A stretch of 13,477 nt of DNA, from assembly GCA_947176285.1 (NCBI GenBank), contig CAMWQF010000041.1, positions 1 to 13,477 on the forward strand, in the 5' to 3' direction. The translations under genes and the position numbers were made by a program. The notes beneath the pieces were generated by a model, which made no database searches, was not told where the DNA came from, and was given only the letters and a program-made list of their open reading frames with translations. This stretch comes from an uncultured Porphyromonadaceae bacterium. Its GTDB lineage: Bacteria; Bacteroidota; Bacteroidia; Bacteroidales; Muribaculaceae. Below, piece after piece: positions 1-8,521 of this stretch (within the stretch, counting starts at the first letter, position 1; the number at the start of each line of letters is the position of its first letter).

Positions 1-79
1 CAGATTCATTGGCAAGCCGAACCTCAATCTTCGTCTCGCCTCCCTGCGTCTGAAAAAGTATTATTTTTCCGCTATCCAT
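1..79 (-). CDS. RhuM-family protein, N-terminal fragment (runs off the left edge)
   Basis: An ATG at 79 opens a reading frame that continues to base 1 without a stop, giving 26 codons. The start reads MDSGKIILFQTQGG, followed by ETKIEVRLANES. Openings of the form IILFQ-x-x-x-G-x-T-K-I-E-V-R-L are characteristic of the RhuM family (virulence-associated, KilA-N/Fic-like neighbourhood), whose members often sit beside Type I restriction genes in Bacteroidales. Its biochemical role is not established. It starts 22 bases after the stop of the preceding gene on the same strand, so it is probably the next cistron of the operon. Only the N-terminus is visible, so no catalytic or binding residues can be checked; the family call rests on this short stretch alone. 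Confidence 0.6.
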   Translation of the reverse strand, partial: MDSGKIILFQTQGGETKIEVRLANES

Positions 80-101
80 ATTTTCTAAATATCGCAACAG
101 T

Positions 102-956
102 TTATTGGTTAACTTTTACAAATCTCCATGTTAGTCCGGTAGAATCTGGATAAATGTACTGATATGTCCACTTGCCATCATTAGTAGGAACAAGTATAGG
201 GATTCCTCCCATAATAGTCTTCTTTGCAGTCTCAGTAAAAAAAGCAGTGGTCATTTGTCTCAACGTGGAAAATAGATATCGAAAAATTAACCACCCATAT
301 ATAACTATTCTTTCCCAATCTTCAAAAGAGAAGCCTTGAACTGTAGCATATTTATTACGTCCGTACGTGTCAAGCCATATACCACCTTGGACGATATGAA
401 ACTGAGAATGTCCAATGGCATTACGCAAATTACTATTATACCCTATTCTTATAATGTCTTGGAGATATGGATATTTATTTAATTTCGCAATAATTTCATT
501 TCTAATAAAATTGCCCTTCCCTGTATCTTTTATTTTACTTAAATCAAGGTTCCAATCATAATGGTCTCCGTTAGCTACCTTAATAACTTCAGCAAGATTC
601 CTTAAGAACCATTCATTTTCCCATATATCAAGGTATAAATTACAGACTTTAATAATACCCTTTTCAAATTCTGAAACACCATGAAAGAATTGATTGCCAT
701 TCGTTTTAAAGTAGTCGTCATCAGAGACTAATATCGAAGCCCCAATATTATCTATAATATTAACTTTTTGTAAATTACTAATTCCAACTTCACCCAATCC
801 TATACAAGGATAACCGCCCCAATCAATAAAACCACCTTGCTGACAAACGAGGAAGTCGGATACCTCTAAAGCTACGAATTTTGCTTCGTTAAAAAATCGT
901 TGATATCCCAATCTGATAATCTCTTCGTATTTATTGAATGAACCTATACGCAACAT
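102..956 (-). CDS. Accessory protein with HEPN-like R-x4-H motif, function unknown
   Basis: A 284-residue soluble protein with no signal peptide. I do not recognise a named family. The clearest feature is LRNAIGH at residues 177-183, an R178-N179-x3-H183 arrangement matching the R-x(4-6)-H signature of HEPN ribonuclease and toxin domains, with a polar residue right after the Arg as HEPN enzymes prefer. It lies in a predicted helix-rich stretch (about 95-185). The C-terminal 100 residues are rich in aromatic residues (IVIYGWLIFRYLF, 217-229) and could form a buried or membrane-associated helix. The gene follows the membrane-anchored gene by 29 bases and is clearly more AT-rich than hsdR or hsdM, suggesting separate acquisition. 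By position it is an accessory defence gene of the Type I operon; an RNase effector role is inference from one motif. Confidence 0.75.
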   Translation of the reverse strand: MLRIGSFNKYEEIIRLGYQRFFNEAKFVALEVSDFLVCQQGGFIDWGGYPCIGLGEVGISNLQKVNIIDNIGASILVSDDDYFKTNGNQFFHGVSEFEKGIIKVCNLYLDIWENEWFLRNLAEVIKVANGDHYDWNLDLSKIKDTGKGNFIRNEIIAKLNKYPYLQDIIRIGYNSNLRNAIGHSQFHIVQGGIWLDTYGRNKYATVQGFSFEDWERIVIYGWLIFRYLFSTLRQMTTAFFTETAKKTIMGGIPILVPTNDGKWTYQYIYPDSTGLTWRFVKVNQ

Positions 957-985
957 TATGGATATGTATTAATTAATGGTATATG

Positions 986-1789
986 TTATTTTTGTTCCTG
1001 TGTACTCTCTGATGAATCGCTATTATTTTTAACGTCAGAAGATAACATCTTACTCATGATTGTTGCCAGCATATTTTGACTTTGCATATTCTGATGAGCT
1101 GCATAATCCCAAAATAGATAACTATCCCATAGCCCAATTTCAATTTCGTTTAATAGTTTCTCAATTATACCTGCTCTCAAAATTCCATTATCTTCATAAT
1201 ACATCTGGTCATGTACTCTCTTGTAGAATACCATTATAGCCTGAACCTCACCCGGCGTGAAGTACATGGTTTCCCAATTCTTTGGATCTGAAATATAGCC
1301 ATTCTCGTAACGGCTATTTTTCATGACGTTATTGACATATCTCTTTGCCAATTCACGTAAAGTATTTAATCTCAAATTTGAGGAAAAATGGCTTTCGACG
1401 TCTTCATAAAATAAATAGTCGCAGTTACCATTGTCTAATTGAGCTTCGATACTGTCTAACTCCTCTTTTACTATTTTAGCATCCGAGAATTGGATATCTG
1501 AAATCTGAAAGGCTATCGTTGGAGGTACTATGATAGGGATTCCAAGTTTGTGTAGAGCCACTAATACAGCCCTTTTTTCAGAAATGCTTAAGGATGTATT
1601 GAAATCAAATTGGGCATTAGTATACGGCTGATCCGCATATTTCTTTAATATATTTACAGCCTTTAATGCTGTTTTACGTGTGGCAACTTTTCCCGATTGC
1701 TGATATTCATATAGCTTCTTAGAACCATACATAGTGCCAATAAACGCACCTATCGCGGTAGTCAATAATGTTACTATGATTGATATCAT
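986..1789 (-). CDS. Membrane-anchored hypothetical protein, accessory to the Type I operon
   Basis: A 267-residue protein. Residues 2-22 form one hydrophobic segment (IIVTLLTTAIGAFIGTMYG), followed at once by K24-K25, so it is probably a single-pass inner-membrane anchor with the remaining ~240 residues in the cytoplasm. The soluble part looks mostly helical and is rich in charged and aromatic residues (for example YYEDNG and LWDSYLFWDY around 197-228); the last ~15 residues are hydrophilic and probably disordered (Ser/Glu/Gln-rich). No catalytic motif or known family is recognisable. It starts 51 bases after the hsdR stop and ends 29 bases before the HEPN-motif gene, all in one direction, and shares that gene's low GC. 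The two may work as a pair, for instance anchor or sensor plus effector; that is inference from position only. Confidence 0.75.
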   Translation of the reverse strand: MISIIVTLLTTAIGAFIGTMYGSKKLYEYQQSGKVATRKTALKAVNILKKYADQPYTNAQFDFNTSLSISEKRAVLVALHKLGIPIIVPPTIAFQISDIQFSDAKIVKEELDSIEAQLDNGNCDYLFYEDVESHFSSNLRLNTLRELAKRYVNNVMKNSRYENGYISDPKNWETMYFTPGEVQAIMVFYKRVHDQMYYEDNGILRAGIIEKLLNEIEIGLWDSYLFWDYAAHQNMQSQNMLATIMSKMLSSDVKNNSDSSESTQEQK

Positions 1790-1840
1790 ATAATGTGTAC
1801 TGATTGTTAACTAATATTTTACGAAGAATATTGCTTGCGA

Positions 1841-4800
1841 TTAATTGGATGAAAGGTTATCTACAACTTCACGATAATCTTGGTCGTCAATGATTTGACG
1901 GAGAAGGTTGCGGAAATTACCTTGGAATCCTTCATTCTGGTTATACTCACGATAGAGGGAGTCATCACTACGTCTCATACGTCGCATAACCGTATCCACT
2001 ATTCGATTGAAAGCCGCATCAGCCTCGTCGCGGTCAGGGTTCCCCACAATCTGATTTTGATACTGGGGAGTGTTGATTACTTCGCGGGCTACACGATACA
2101 TCTTCACTCGGCGTTCATCAGCCGGTGCATCCCAACCGCTGAACCATCGCTCGTTGAAGTTGGCAATGATTGTGTCAAGTTGAGACCTCGTTGGGTCATC
2201 AGTTCCGGCACCTGCCATATTTGGAGAATTTGGGTCAAGTATCGTTCCGGCTGCATCAAGTTCTATCTTTTCATTGGTGGCAGTACGGCGAAGTGCGTAG
2301 GTATTCATGTCAACGCTCTCCATAAGTCCACTCAGGTCATCGTTGGGAATAGTTACTTTGAGCAGTGGAATGAGCTGACGCAGGAACCAGTAAAGTTTTT
2401 CCCACTTTACGTTCTCGAAAGGCATTATTGCAGCTACGCGAGAATAAACCTTGACAAACTGTTTGCACTTAATTTTGAAGTCAGGTTTGCCGTTCTCGTC
2501 CCAATCTATTTCATTCTCAAAACGCTCTACACACCGATCAAGTATCGGCGATAGCTCATGTGCCTCGGCTCCACGCTGAAAGAGGTCGTTGAACTTAGCA
2601 ACCTCATCTTCCTCAGTAAATACTCCTGCATCAAGAATCGCTGCACGAAGGTCGTGGAGCACATTGATATTGGTTGGTTCTGAGAGGGAGGTACAGGTGA
2701 AGAACGGGTCAAACGCATTCTTCATTTCTTCTATCTTGTTATAGAAGTCGAGAACTGCAAGGTCATCGGTGGTCTTACCTAATTTGGGCGATATACGGTT
2801 AAGACGAGAAAGAGCCTGAACAGCAAGAACTCCATCAAGTGGTTTGTCAATATACATTGCACATAGTTTCTCCTGGTCAAAGCCGGTCAGATACTTATTG
2901 GCGACAACGAGTATCTGGTATTCATTGGTGTCAAGTTTATCCGGTGTCTGAGTATCAGGAAAACCGTTCATCCCTGATTCTGTATAGGCTATGCCGTCAA
3001 CAGTCTTTTCGCCCGAAAACGCGATGATCGCCTTGTATGGCAATCTCTGAGCCTCGATAATTTCGCTGATAGCCTTATAGTAACGGATTGCGCACTCAAT
3101 GTCGCGTGTAACTACCATAGCCTTAGCCTGACCTTTCAGACGACGGGCACGGAATATCTTGGCATCAAAGTGATTGATAATAACGTCAGATTTCTCACGG
3201 ATCGTCTGTGGTTCGCGCTCAACTTTCCTGCGCAGTCTTTTCTGAGCCTTTGTCTCGTCATATTCCGGATTATCTTCGATAGACTTGGCAAGCTCATAAT
3301 AACTTGTATAGGTAGTGTAGTTAGAAAGCACATCAAGAATAAATCCTTCTTCAATAGCCTGTTTCATCGAATAGAGATGGAACGGGTCATAACCACCGTT
3401 GGCATTTTCAATACCGAAACGTTCAAGGGTGTTGGGTTTCGGAGTTGCCGTAAACGCAAAATATGAGGTATTCGGACTCATTTTGCGCTCTGCAATAAGT
3501 TTCTCTATGATAGAATCGGTATCCTCGGTCTCAGCATCCCTGTCGCGATATGTAGTAGCGTTCAGCTTGTCGGCGGCGATACCACTCTGACTGCTGTGAG
3601 CCTCGTCTATGATAACTGCAAAGTTCCGGTTGCTCATATCAGCGATGGTGCCACAGATATAAGGGAACTTCTGAATCGTCGTAATGATAATTCGTTTACC
3701 TCCCTCGATGGCTTTACGTAACTGCTCACTGTTGTCGGCATGGGCTATAATCTTGTCGCTTTTGGCAAAAGCCCATACGTTGTAGAAAATCTGACTATCG
3801 AGAACTCGGCGGTCAGTCACTATAATCACTGATTGGAAAAGCTGCTTGTCAAGAGCTTCCGCGCGATTAGCATCCATAGTCTTCGGACAGGCTTTGATAA
3901 GGTCAAAAGCCAGCCATGTTATTGAGTTGGACTTACCCGAGCCGGCAGAGTGCTGAATGAGATACTTTCCGCCCACACCCTTTGTAGTTACATCTTCGCT
4001 CAATCTGTTTACAACGTCGAGTTGGTGGTAACGTGGAAAGATTAGCCCTTTCGCATTCTTCAACAGATGGGGTACTTTCTTATGCTTCTTTGCTTCGCCA
4101 TAATCCACGAGGGCAAAGTTTTGTATAATATCGGCAAGAGTGTCAGGAGTCAGGATTTTCTCCCAGAAATAGGCGGTCTTATGCCCGTTGGGGTTGATAG
4201 GATTTCCTGCGCCCTGACCATTAGGAAGTCCCTTATTGAATGGCATGAAGAAAGTATTCTTTCCCTCCAGTCGGGTGGTGAAGAACACTTCATCCTTGTC
4301 AAGAGTGAAATGGGCGAGACAACGGGCAAATTTCAGCAATGTATCGCGTGGATCTCTATCTTCACGATATTGCTTTTGTCCGTCATATCGAGCGGTCTGA
4401 TGCGTAGCTGGATTTTTAAGCTCGATAGTAAACAGCGGCAAGCCGTTAATGAAGATTACCATATCGATCTCATTACCGGGATGGAACTTGCTGTATTTCT
4501 GCTGTCGGGTGACCGACCACTCATTGGCTTCAAAATCCTGATGGCTCTGCTGGCTATCGCTTGGAGAAGGTTTCGGGTAATATAGTGTCAGCTCGATATT
4601 ATCGACTTCAAGTTTCTGACGCAGAGTGTCGAGAATACCCTTGTTATTGACTTTTCGGTCAATCTCTTTCTCAACGGCAGTCTTCAAGTCACCACGACCG
4701 CGCCACTGATCGAGAATGTCCTTTTGCGTTTTGTTTAAGAACGACCACAGACGGGTTGTATTGATAGCCTTGTCACGGTCCATCTCCTCAGATTCTCCCG

Positions 4801-4948
4801 GGAGGAAACCATTGTATTCTCCGTATGGTACAAGCGGCTCTGCTGCTTCACTGTCAATAGCAGCCCGACGGTCTTCAAGCGTTGTACCAGTGAGTCGACG
4901 CTCAATAAGGCGTTCCAACTCAACTTCAAGCATTGATGTCTGTGTCAT
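1841..4948 (-). CDS. hsdR: Type I restriction enzyme, R (endonuclease/translocase) subunit HsdR
   Basis: A 1035-residue motor and nuclease subunit of a Type I restriction complex (R2M2S1), which translocates and cuts DNA carrying the unmethylated target. In order: an N-terminal PD-(D/E)xK nuclease with E160-x-D162, E176-L-K178 and QKQY at 191-194; an SF2 helicase/translocase with Walker A SAGSGKS (334-340), DEAH (448-451), motif III FTATP (499-503), NKYLTGFDQ (684-692) and motif VI QALSRLNR (711-718); then a helical C-terminal domain for M/S contact. Length and motifs are those of an intact family member. Its ATG overlaps the stop of the hsdS 3' segment by four bases (ATGA), typical translational coupling. 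Since hsdS is frameshifted upstream, HsdR may be made with a defective specificity partner, and coupling to the 3' hsdS frame could lower its translation. Confidence 0.97.
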   Translation of the reverse strand: MTQTSMLEVELERLIERRLTGTTLEDRRAAIDSEAAEPLVPYGEYNGFLPGESEEMDRDKAINTTRLWSFLNKTQKDILDQWRGRGDLKTAVEKEIDRKVNNKGILDTLRQKLEVDNIELTLYYPKPSPSDSQQSHQDFEANEWSVTRQQKYSKFHPGNEIDMVIFINGLPLFTIELKNPATHQTARYDGQKQYREDRDPRDTLLKFARCLAHFTLDKDEVFFTTRLEGKNTFFMPFNKGLPNGQGAGNPINPNGHKTAYFWEKILTPDTLADIIQNFALVDYGEAKKHKKVPHLLKNAKGLIFPRYHQLDVVNRLSEDVTTKGVGGKYLIQHSAGSGKSNSITWLAFDLIKACPKTMDANRAEALDKQLFQSVIIVTDRRVLDSQIFYNVWAFAKSDKIIAHADNSEQLRKAIEGGKRIIITTIQKFPYICGTIADMSNRNFAVIIDEAHSSQSGIAADKLNATTYRDRDAETEDTDSIIEKLIAERKMSPNTSYFAFTATPKPNTLERFGIENANGGYDPFHLYSMKQAIEEGFILDVLSNYTTYTSYYELAKSIEDNPEYDETKAQKRLRRKVEREPQTIREKSDVIINHFDAKIFRARRLKGQAKAMVVTRDIECAIRYYKAISEIIEAQRLPYKAIIAFSGEKTVDGIAYTESGMNGFPDTQTPDKLDTNEYQILVVANKYLTGFDQEKLCAMYIDKPLDGVLAVQALSRLNRISPKLGKTTDDLAVLDFYNKIEEMKNAFDPFFTCTSLSEPTNINVLHDLRAAILDAGVFTEEDEVAKFNDLFQRGAEAHELSPILDRCVERFENEIDWDENGKPDFKIKCKQFVKVYSRVAAIMPFENVKWEKLYWFLRQLIPLLKVTIPNDDLSGLMESVDMNTYALRRTATNEKIELDAAGTILDPNSPNMAGAGTDDPTRSQLDTIIANFNERWFSGWDAPADERRVKMYRVAREVINTPQYQNQIVGNPDRDEADAAFNRIVDTVMRRMRRSDDSLYREYNQNEGFQGNFRNLLRQIIDDQDYREVVDNLSSN

Positions 4949-6190
4949 ATAACTTTTACCTTTCCAGTTACCGTTTCGTTGATAATAATATTCTTCCTCT
5001 CACGAAGCAACTCAATGAGTTTCTTTTGCTGAGTGATCGCAGTGTCAATACCTCTTGTATTATATTCCAAATATTTCACTATGTCTTGCTGTTCCTCAAT
5101 AGGCGGTAACGGCACGATGAAATTTTTTACTTGAGTCATATCTGCATACTGAAATGTAGTGGTATTAGCAGTATCTTTACAGAATCGTCCCAAGACGTAC
5201 ATATAGTAAAAAATGAACATCGAGTCCGCCCTGGCGGACAGCGATTAACATTGCGTGTTCGCCAATGGACGCCGTGCATATTGCAAGGATATATGACCCT
5301 TCTTCAAAGGGTCCTCCATTATTTAAGGCAGATGGCGTGACGTACTGAATCGCTTTATTAAGAAAACGACCTGATTTTCTTATATCTTCCATTCTAAACC
5401 ATGGGATAGTGCCGTTGGTCCAGAATGAAGTATTAACCTTAGAAGGCGTATATCCGTTTCTAAAGTCAAAGAAATGACGAACTGGGTATGTCTCCCAATG
5501 TGCAGGAATCTCACCGAGCCAGTCGATGCCGGAGTCTTTGAGCGGCGTATCGGAACTTATGCCGCGAGTTACGGCATGGGTTATGATAATCTTTCGACGC
5601 TCTTCAAGCGAGGCAATAATGCGTTCCTTGGCAGCAATTGCCTTGTCAATGTCGGCAGTCACCTTATCAAGATATGCAACGATAGCCTCCTGCTCCTCTT
5701 TCGGCGGAATTTGAATATAATAGTTCTTTAATTCCTTCCATGATAATGTAAGACGAACACCTGTTCCCATACCATGGAAAAGTTTTCGACTATCCCAACC
5801 CTTGAACGCATAGTTCAAATAAGATGGATTATTTCCTTCTTTGGGTCTGAGAACAATATATGCAGAAGTAATAATTCCCTCTTCTTTAACAAGTCCTACT
5901 CGGAATGATAGTAAGTCGTAGTTAAGATTTAAGCCATTTATGACTATATCGTTAGGCCTAACTATCACATACTTCTCAATTATTGACCAGTCTGATTCTT
6001 CTGTCTCGTAATTAAGCTTTTTCGGGATTATTGTTCCAAACTTAAACTGCAGTTGTTTTGAATATTTGTGTTCAAAATTCTGCTTTGAAATTTCATCAAA
6101 AATAGTACCAATCTTTGCTATATTCCAATGACTTGGGACTTTTCCAAGCCACTGCTGACCGCTTTCTTTATATTCACTGTATTCCGCCAT
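4945..6190 (-). pseudogene. hsdS: Type I specificity subunit HsdS, frameshifted in the second target-recognition domain
   Basis: HsdS chooses the DNA target and anchors HsdM and HsdR. The start is set at 6190 (MAEYSEYK), one base after the hsdM stop; the longer frame from 6241 lies inside hsdM. Residues 14-160 are TRD1, 161-215 the central conserved region (IPPKEEQEAIVAYL plus the helix to ITHAVTRG), and TRD2 begins at DWLGEIPAHW (223-232). The frame then ends early at 5177 (337 residues). The remainder, FYYMYVLGRF followed by PLPPIEEQQDIVKYL and the C-terminal helix to KVKVI, lies in the +1 frame (4945-5220). The whole span would encode about 415 residues, normal for HsdS. Compared with TRD1, about 15-20 residues also seem to be missing between IGEHAML and FYYMY. 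A 16-base palindrome (5224-5239) marks the break. Either a broken gene, a switched-off allele, a functional half-HsdS, or a sequence error. Confidence 0.85.
5224..5239. repeat. Perfect 7+2+7 palindrome at the hsdS break
   Basis: GTCCGCC, a CT spacer, then GGCGGAC: both arms pair perfectly. It is GC-rich in an otherwise AT-rich TRD and lies exactly between the last recognisable TRD2 residues of the upstream frame (IGEHAMLIA) and the restart of conserved sequence in the other frame. Dropping a 13-base piece of it would rejoin the frames as LIADSMFIFYY. It could be a recombination or inversion scar, a template-switch insertion or an assembly joint. Confidence 0.8.
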
Positions 6191-6191
6191 A

Positions 6192-8519
6192 TCAGTCAAT
6201 ATTAAGAAGTGATTGAAGGAGGTCGTGACTGTCGCGTTCAAGAGCTACAAGTTCTTCGTGGTTCTCAGCAAGTGAACGCAGCGGCACAGGGCGATAGAAA
6301 TACTTATTGAATGATATTTCACAGCCAATAACGGTTTTGGGCAGGTCAATCCAAGCGTCTGAGACGTATGGCTCAACCTCCCGCTTGAAGTATGCGAGAA
6401 TATCCTCACTGACTGGCACATCCTCCTTGTCGGAAAGTGAAGTGTCACTCTCGTAATGAACGTATAATCCTTTACCTGAAGGATAGTAGCCGTAGTATGG
6501 CAACTGGTCGTATGACACCTCGTAGGTATTGAGTAATGTCTCAATATCCTTGCTCTTAAGCTTGACAATCTTATCTACCACCGGTAACGCCTCAGGGTCG
6601 GTTTCACTCATAGCGCGTGCAATAGTTTTGAGGTCAGTCTTACTGAGTTTGAGGCAGAGCTTATCGCAAGCCGATTCCAGTCGCTCAGTAAACAGAGCAT
6701 AATCCATGAAGGTTTCAGAGCCGATTTCAATGCACAGTTTCTCGGCAGCATCGGCAAGAGCCCGGCGGTCTTGCCATTTATTCGGGTCGATAAGTTCCCT
6801 AAGTTTCTTCTCTGTAATCTTGATGTCGTTTGATTGAAAATACTCTCTTATCTCCATAACATTTTCTGCAAGACCCTCGAAAACACGCTGTCCATAACTG
6901 TCGTAGAGCCAAGCGGATATTTCACGATTACCTTTGTCATAAAGCAGTTCCTCAGCTTTTCTGAAATCCATCTGACTGCGGAGACGGAGGGGACGTAAAA
7001 CGCTTACGCTGTAGAATCGAAAATCATCATTGTCGAATATCTTTGACGATACGGGAAAATCCTTAGTTGCCTCACGCTCCGCGAAGTCGTTGTAAGCCTG
7101 CATGATGAATCCACGCATCTTTTTGGTAATCTCGCAGTTGCGGTTTCCTTGATTCTTGCGAAGTGGCTCTGCGGCCTGCGATGCGTCAATGAGCTGCACT
7201 TTGCCTCTTCGTTCCTCCCTCTTATAGTTGGTAAGAACCCAGCAGTAAGTTGATATACCAGTGTTATAGAAGATATTGTTGGGTAACTGTATAATAGCCT
7301 CGACCATATCATTCTCAACGAGGAATCGGCGGATGTTACTTTCGCCACTACCTGCGTCACCGGTAAAGAGTGACGAACCGTTGTGAATCGATGCGGCGCG
7401 GCTACCCTGTGGTTGCAACTGGAGCGACTTCATCTTGTCAACAAGCTCCATCATAAAGAGCATCTGACCGTCGCTTACACGCGGAACTGACGGTAGATTG
7501 ATCACATCACCTACCAGATTAGGCAAAGCAACATAGAATCGTTCGTCGGTGAGAGTCTTATCTTCAAACATCTTCTTCTTATCCTCACTCCATGACTTTC
7601 CGTAAGGTGGATTGGTAAGCATGAAGCCGAACTGCTTGCCGCTTCGAGTATCATCGGGAACGAGAGTGTTGTCAAGATGGATGCCGTCAGGGTCAACACC
7701 TTTTATGATAAGGTCTGACTTACAGATAGCGAATGTCTCTGGATTGACCTCGTTACCGTTAAGACGGATAGCCGTGGGGTCAACGCCATTTTTAACGAGG
7801 TATTCAAAGCCCTCGGTAAGCATACCGCCCGAACCGCAGGCAGGATCATAGATTGTGACAATCTTTGGGAGGTCGTGAATTATGGGCGAGAATACAAGGT
7901 CGCAGAGCAGGGCAATCACATCACGGGGCGTGAAGTGCTCGCCGGCTTCCTCATTGTTCTCTTCATTGAAACGGCGAAGGAGTTCCTCAAACACTTGTCC
8001 CATACCGATATTGGTAAGAGCAGGGATTGTCAAACCATCAGGATCGCGCTGAGGTTTATCTGTGAGATTTAGATATGAATCGGTTACTCGCTCAATAATT
8101 GCGAGTAGTCGGTCACGGTCAGTAAGTTTCTTGGCTTTGTTGTAAAAGTCAAAGCTCTTCAACACCTCGTGAACGTTGGAGCTGAATCCGTTGAGGTATT
8201 CTACGAAATTAGTCAAAAGGACATCTTTATCTCCGGTGGCCTGAGATTTTAACCTCGAAAGAGTCCACTTGCTTGTATTGTAAAAATTCTGTCCGGCAGC
8301 CTCTTTCAGCCCATCTTCATCCTTAATACCCTCTTTCGTTTGATAGGCATACTCTTCTTCGACAGCCTCCTTGGTAGGGTCAAGCAGGGCATCAAGACGG
8401 CGGAGTACAACCATCGGCAGAATGACATCACGATATTGTCCGCGAACAAAAACGTCTCGCAGAACATCGTCCGCAATGTTCCAGATCAAGCTGACCATTT
8501 GAGCATGTGAACTATCCAT
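6192..8519 (-). CDS. hsdM: Type I DNA N6-adenine methyltransferase subunit HsdM (long form)
   Basis: A 775-residue methylation subunit that transfers a methyl group from SAM to adenine in the target defined by HsdS. A helical N-terminal domain (1-185) is followed by the HsdM hallmark EHFTPRDV (194-201), SAM-binding motif I DPACGSGG (225-232), the acidic NEVNP (256-260) and catalytic motif IV NPPYG (303-307). All key residues are present, so it should be active. It is about 250 residues longer than the classical ~500-residue HsdM; the tail (from about 510) is helical and ends in FYRPVPLRSLAENHEELVAL and a terminal helix, a form I associate with the long HsdM clade in Bacteroidota. It starts 2 bases after the receiver gene and ends 1 base before hsdS, so it is tightly co-transcribed. 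Confidence 0.97.
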   Translation of the reverse strand: MDSSHAQMVSLIWNIADDVLRDVFVRGQYRDVILPMVVLRRLDALLDPTKEAVEEEYAYQTKEGIKDEDGLKEAAGQNFYNTSKWTLSRLKSQATGDKDVLLTNFVEYLNGFSSNVHEVLKSFDFYNKAKKLTDRDRLLAIIERVTDSYLNLTDKPQRDPDGLTIPALTNIGMGQVFEELLRRFNEENNEEAGEHFTPRDVIALLCDLVFSPIIHDLPKIVTIYDPACGSGGMLTEGFEYLVKNGVDPTAIRLNGNEVNPETFAICKSDLIIKGVDPDGIHLDNTLVPDDTRSGKQFGFMLTNPPYGKSWSEDKKKMFEDKTLTDERFYVALPNLVGDVINLPSVPRVSDGQMLFMMELVDKMKSLQLQPQGSRAASIHNGSSLFTGDAGSGESNIRRFLVENDMVEAIIQLPNNIFYNTGISTYCWVLTNYKREERRGKVQLIDASQAAEPLRKNQGNRNCEITKKMRGFIMQAYNDFAEREATKDFPVSSKIFDNDDFRFYSVSVLRPLRLRSQMDFRKAEELLYDKGNREISAWLYDSYGQRVFEGLAENVMEIREYFQSNDIKITEKKLRELIDPNKWQDRRALADAAEKLCIEIGSETFMDYALFTERLESACDKLCLKLSKTDLKTIARAMSETDPEALPVVDKIVKLKSKDIETLLNTYEVSYDQLPYYGYYPSGKGLYVHYESDTSLSDKEDVPVSEDILAYFKREVEPYVSDAWIDLPKTVIGCEISFNKYFYRPVPLRSLAENHEELVALERDSHDLLQSLLNID

Positions 8520-8521
8520 AT

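Noticed and set aside
1880..2554. Plus-strand open frame of 224 residues.
   Set aside because: It is antisense to the well-supported hsdR and its product has no recognisable domain; the same applies to the plus-strand frames at 4067-4585 and 3170-3466.
5207..5213. T-TTT-TTA slippery heptamer on the minus strand in hsdS, which could suggest programmed -1 frameshifting.
   Set aside because: The heptamer is in the correct phase for a -1 slip, but the conserved 3' part of HsdS lies in the +1 frame; a -1 slip leads to a different frame that stops soon after.
4945..6190. An invertible hsdS shufflon.
   Set aside because: No second hsdS, no silent TRD cassette, no matching inverted copy of the palindrome and no recombinase gene are visible in the window; kept only as a hypothesis for the break.
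6191..6241. Longer hsdS start at 6241.
   Set aside because: It lies inside the hsdM 3' end, and homology to HsdS begins only after MAEYSEYK; the ATG at 6190, one base after the hsdM stop, fits better.
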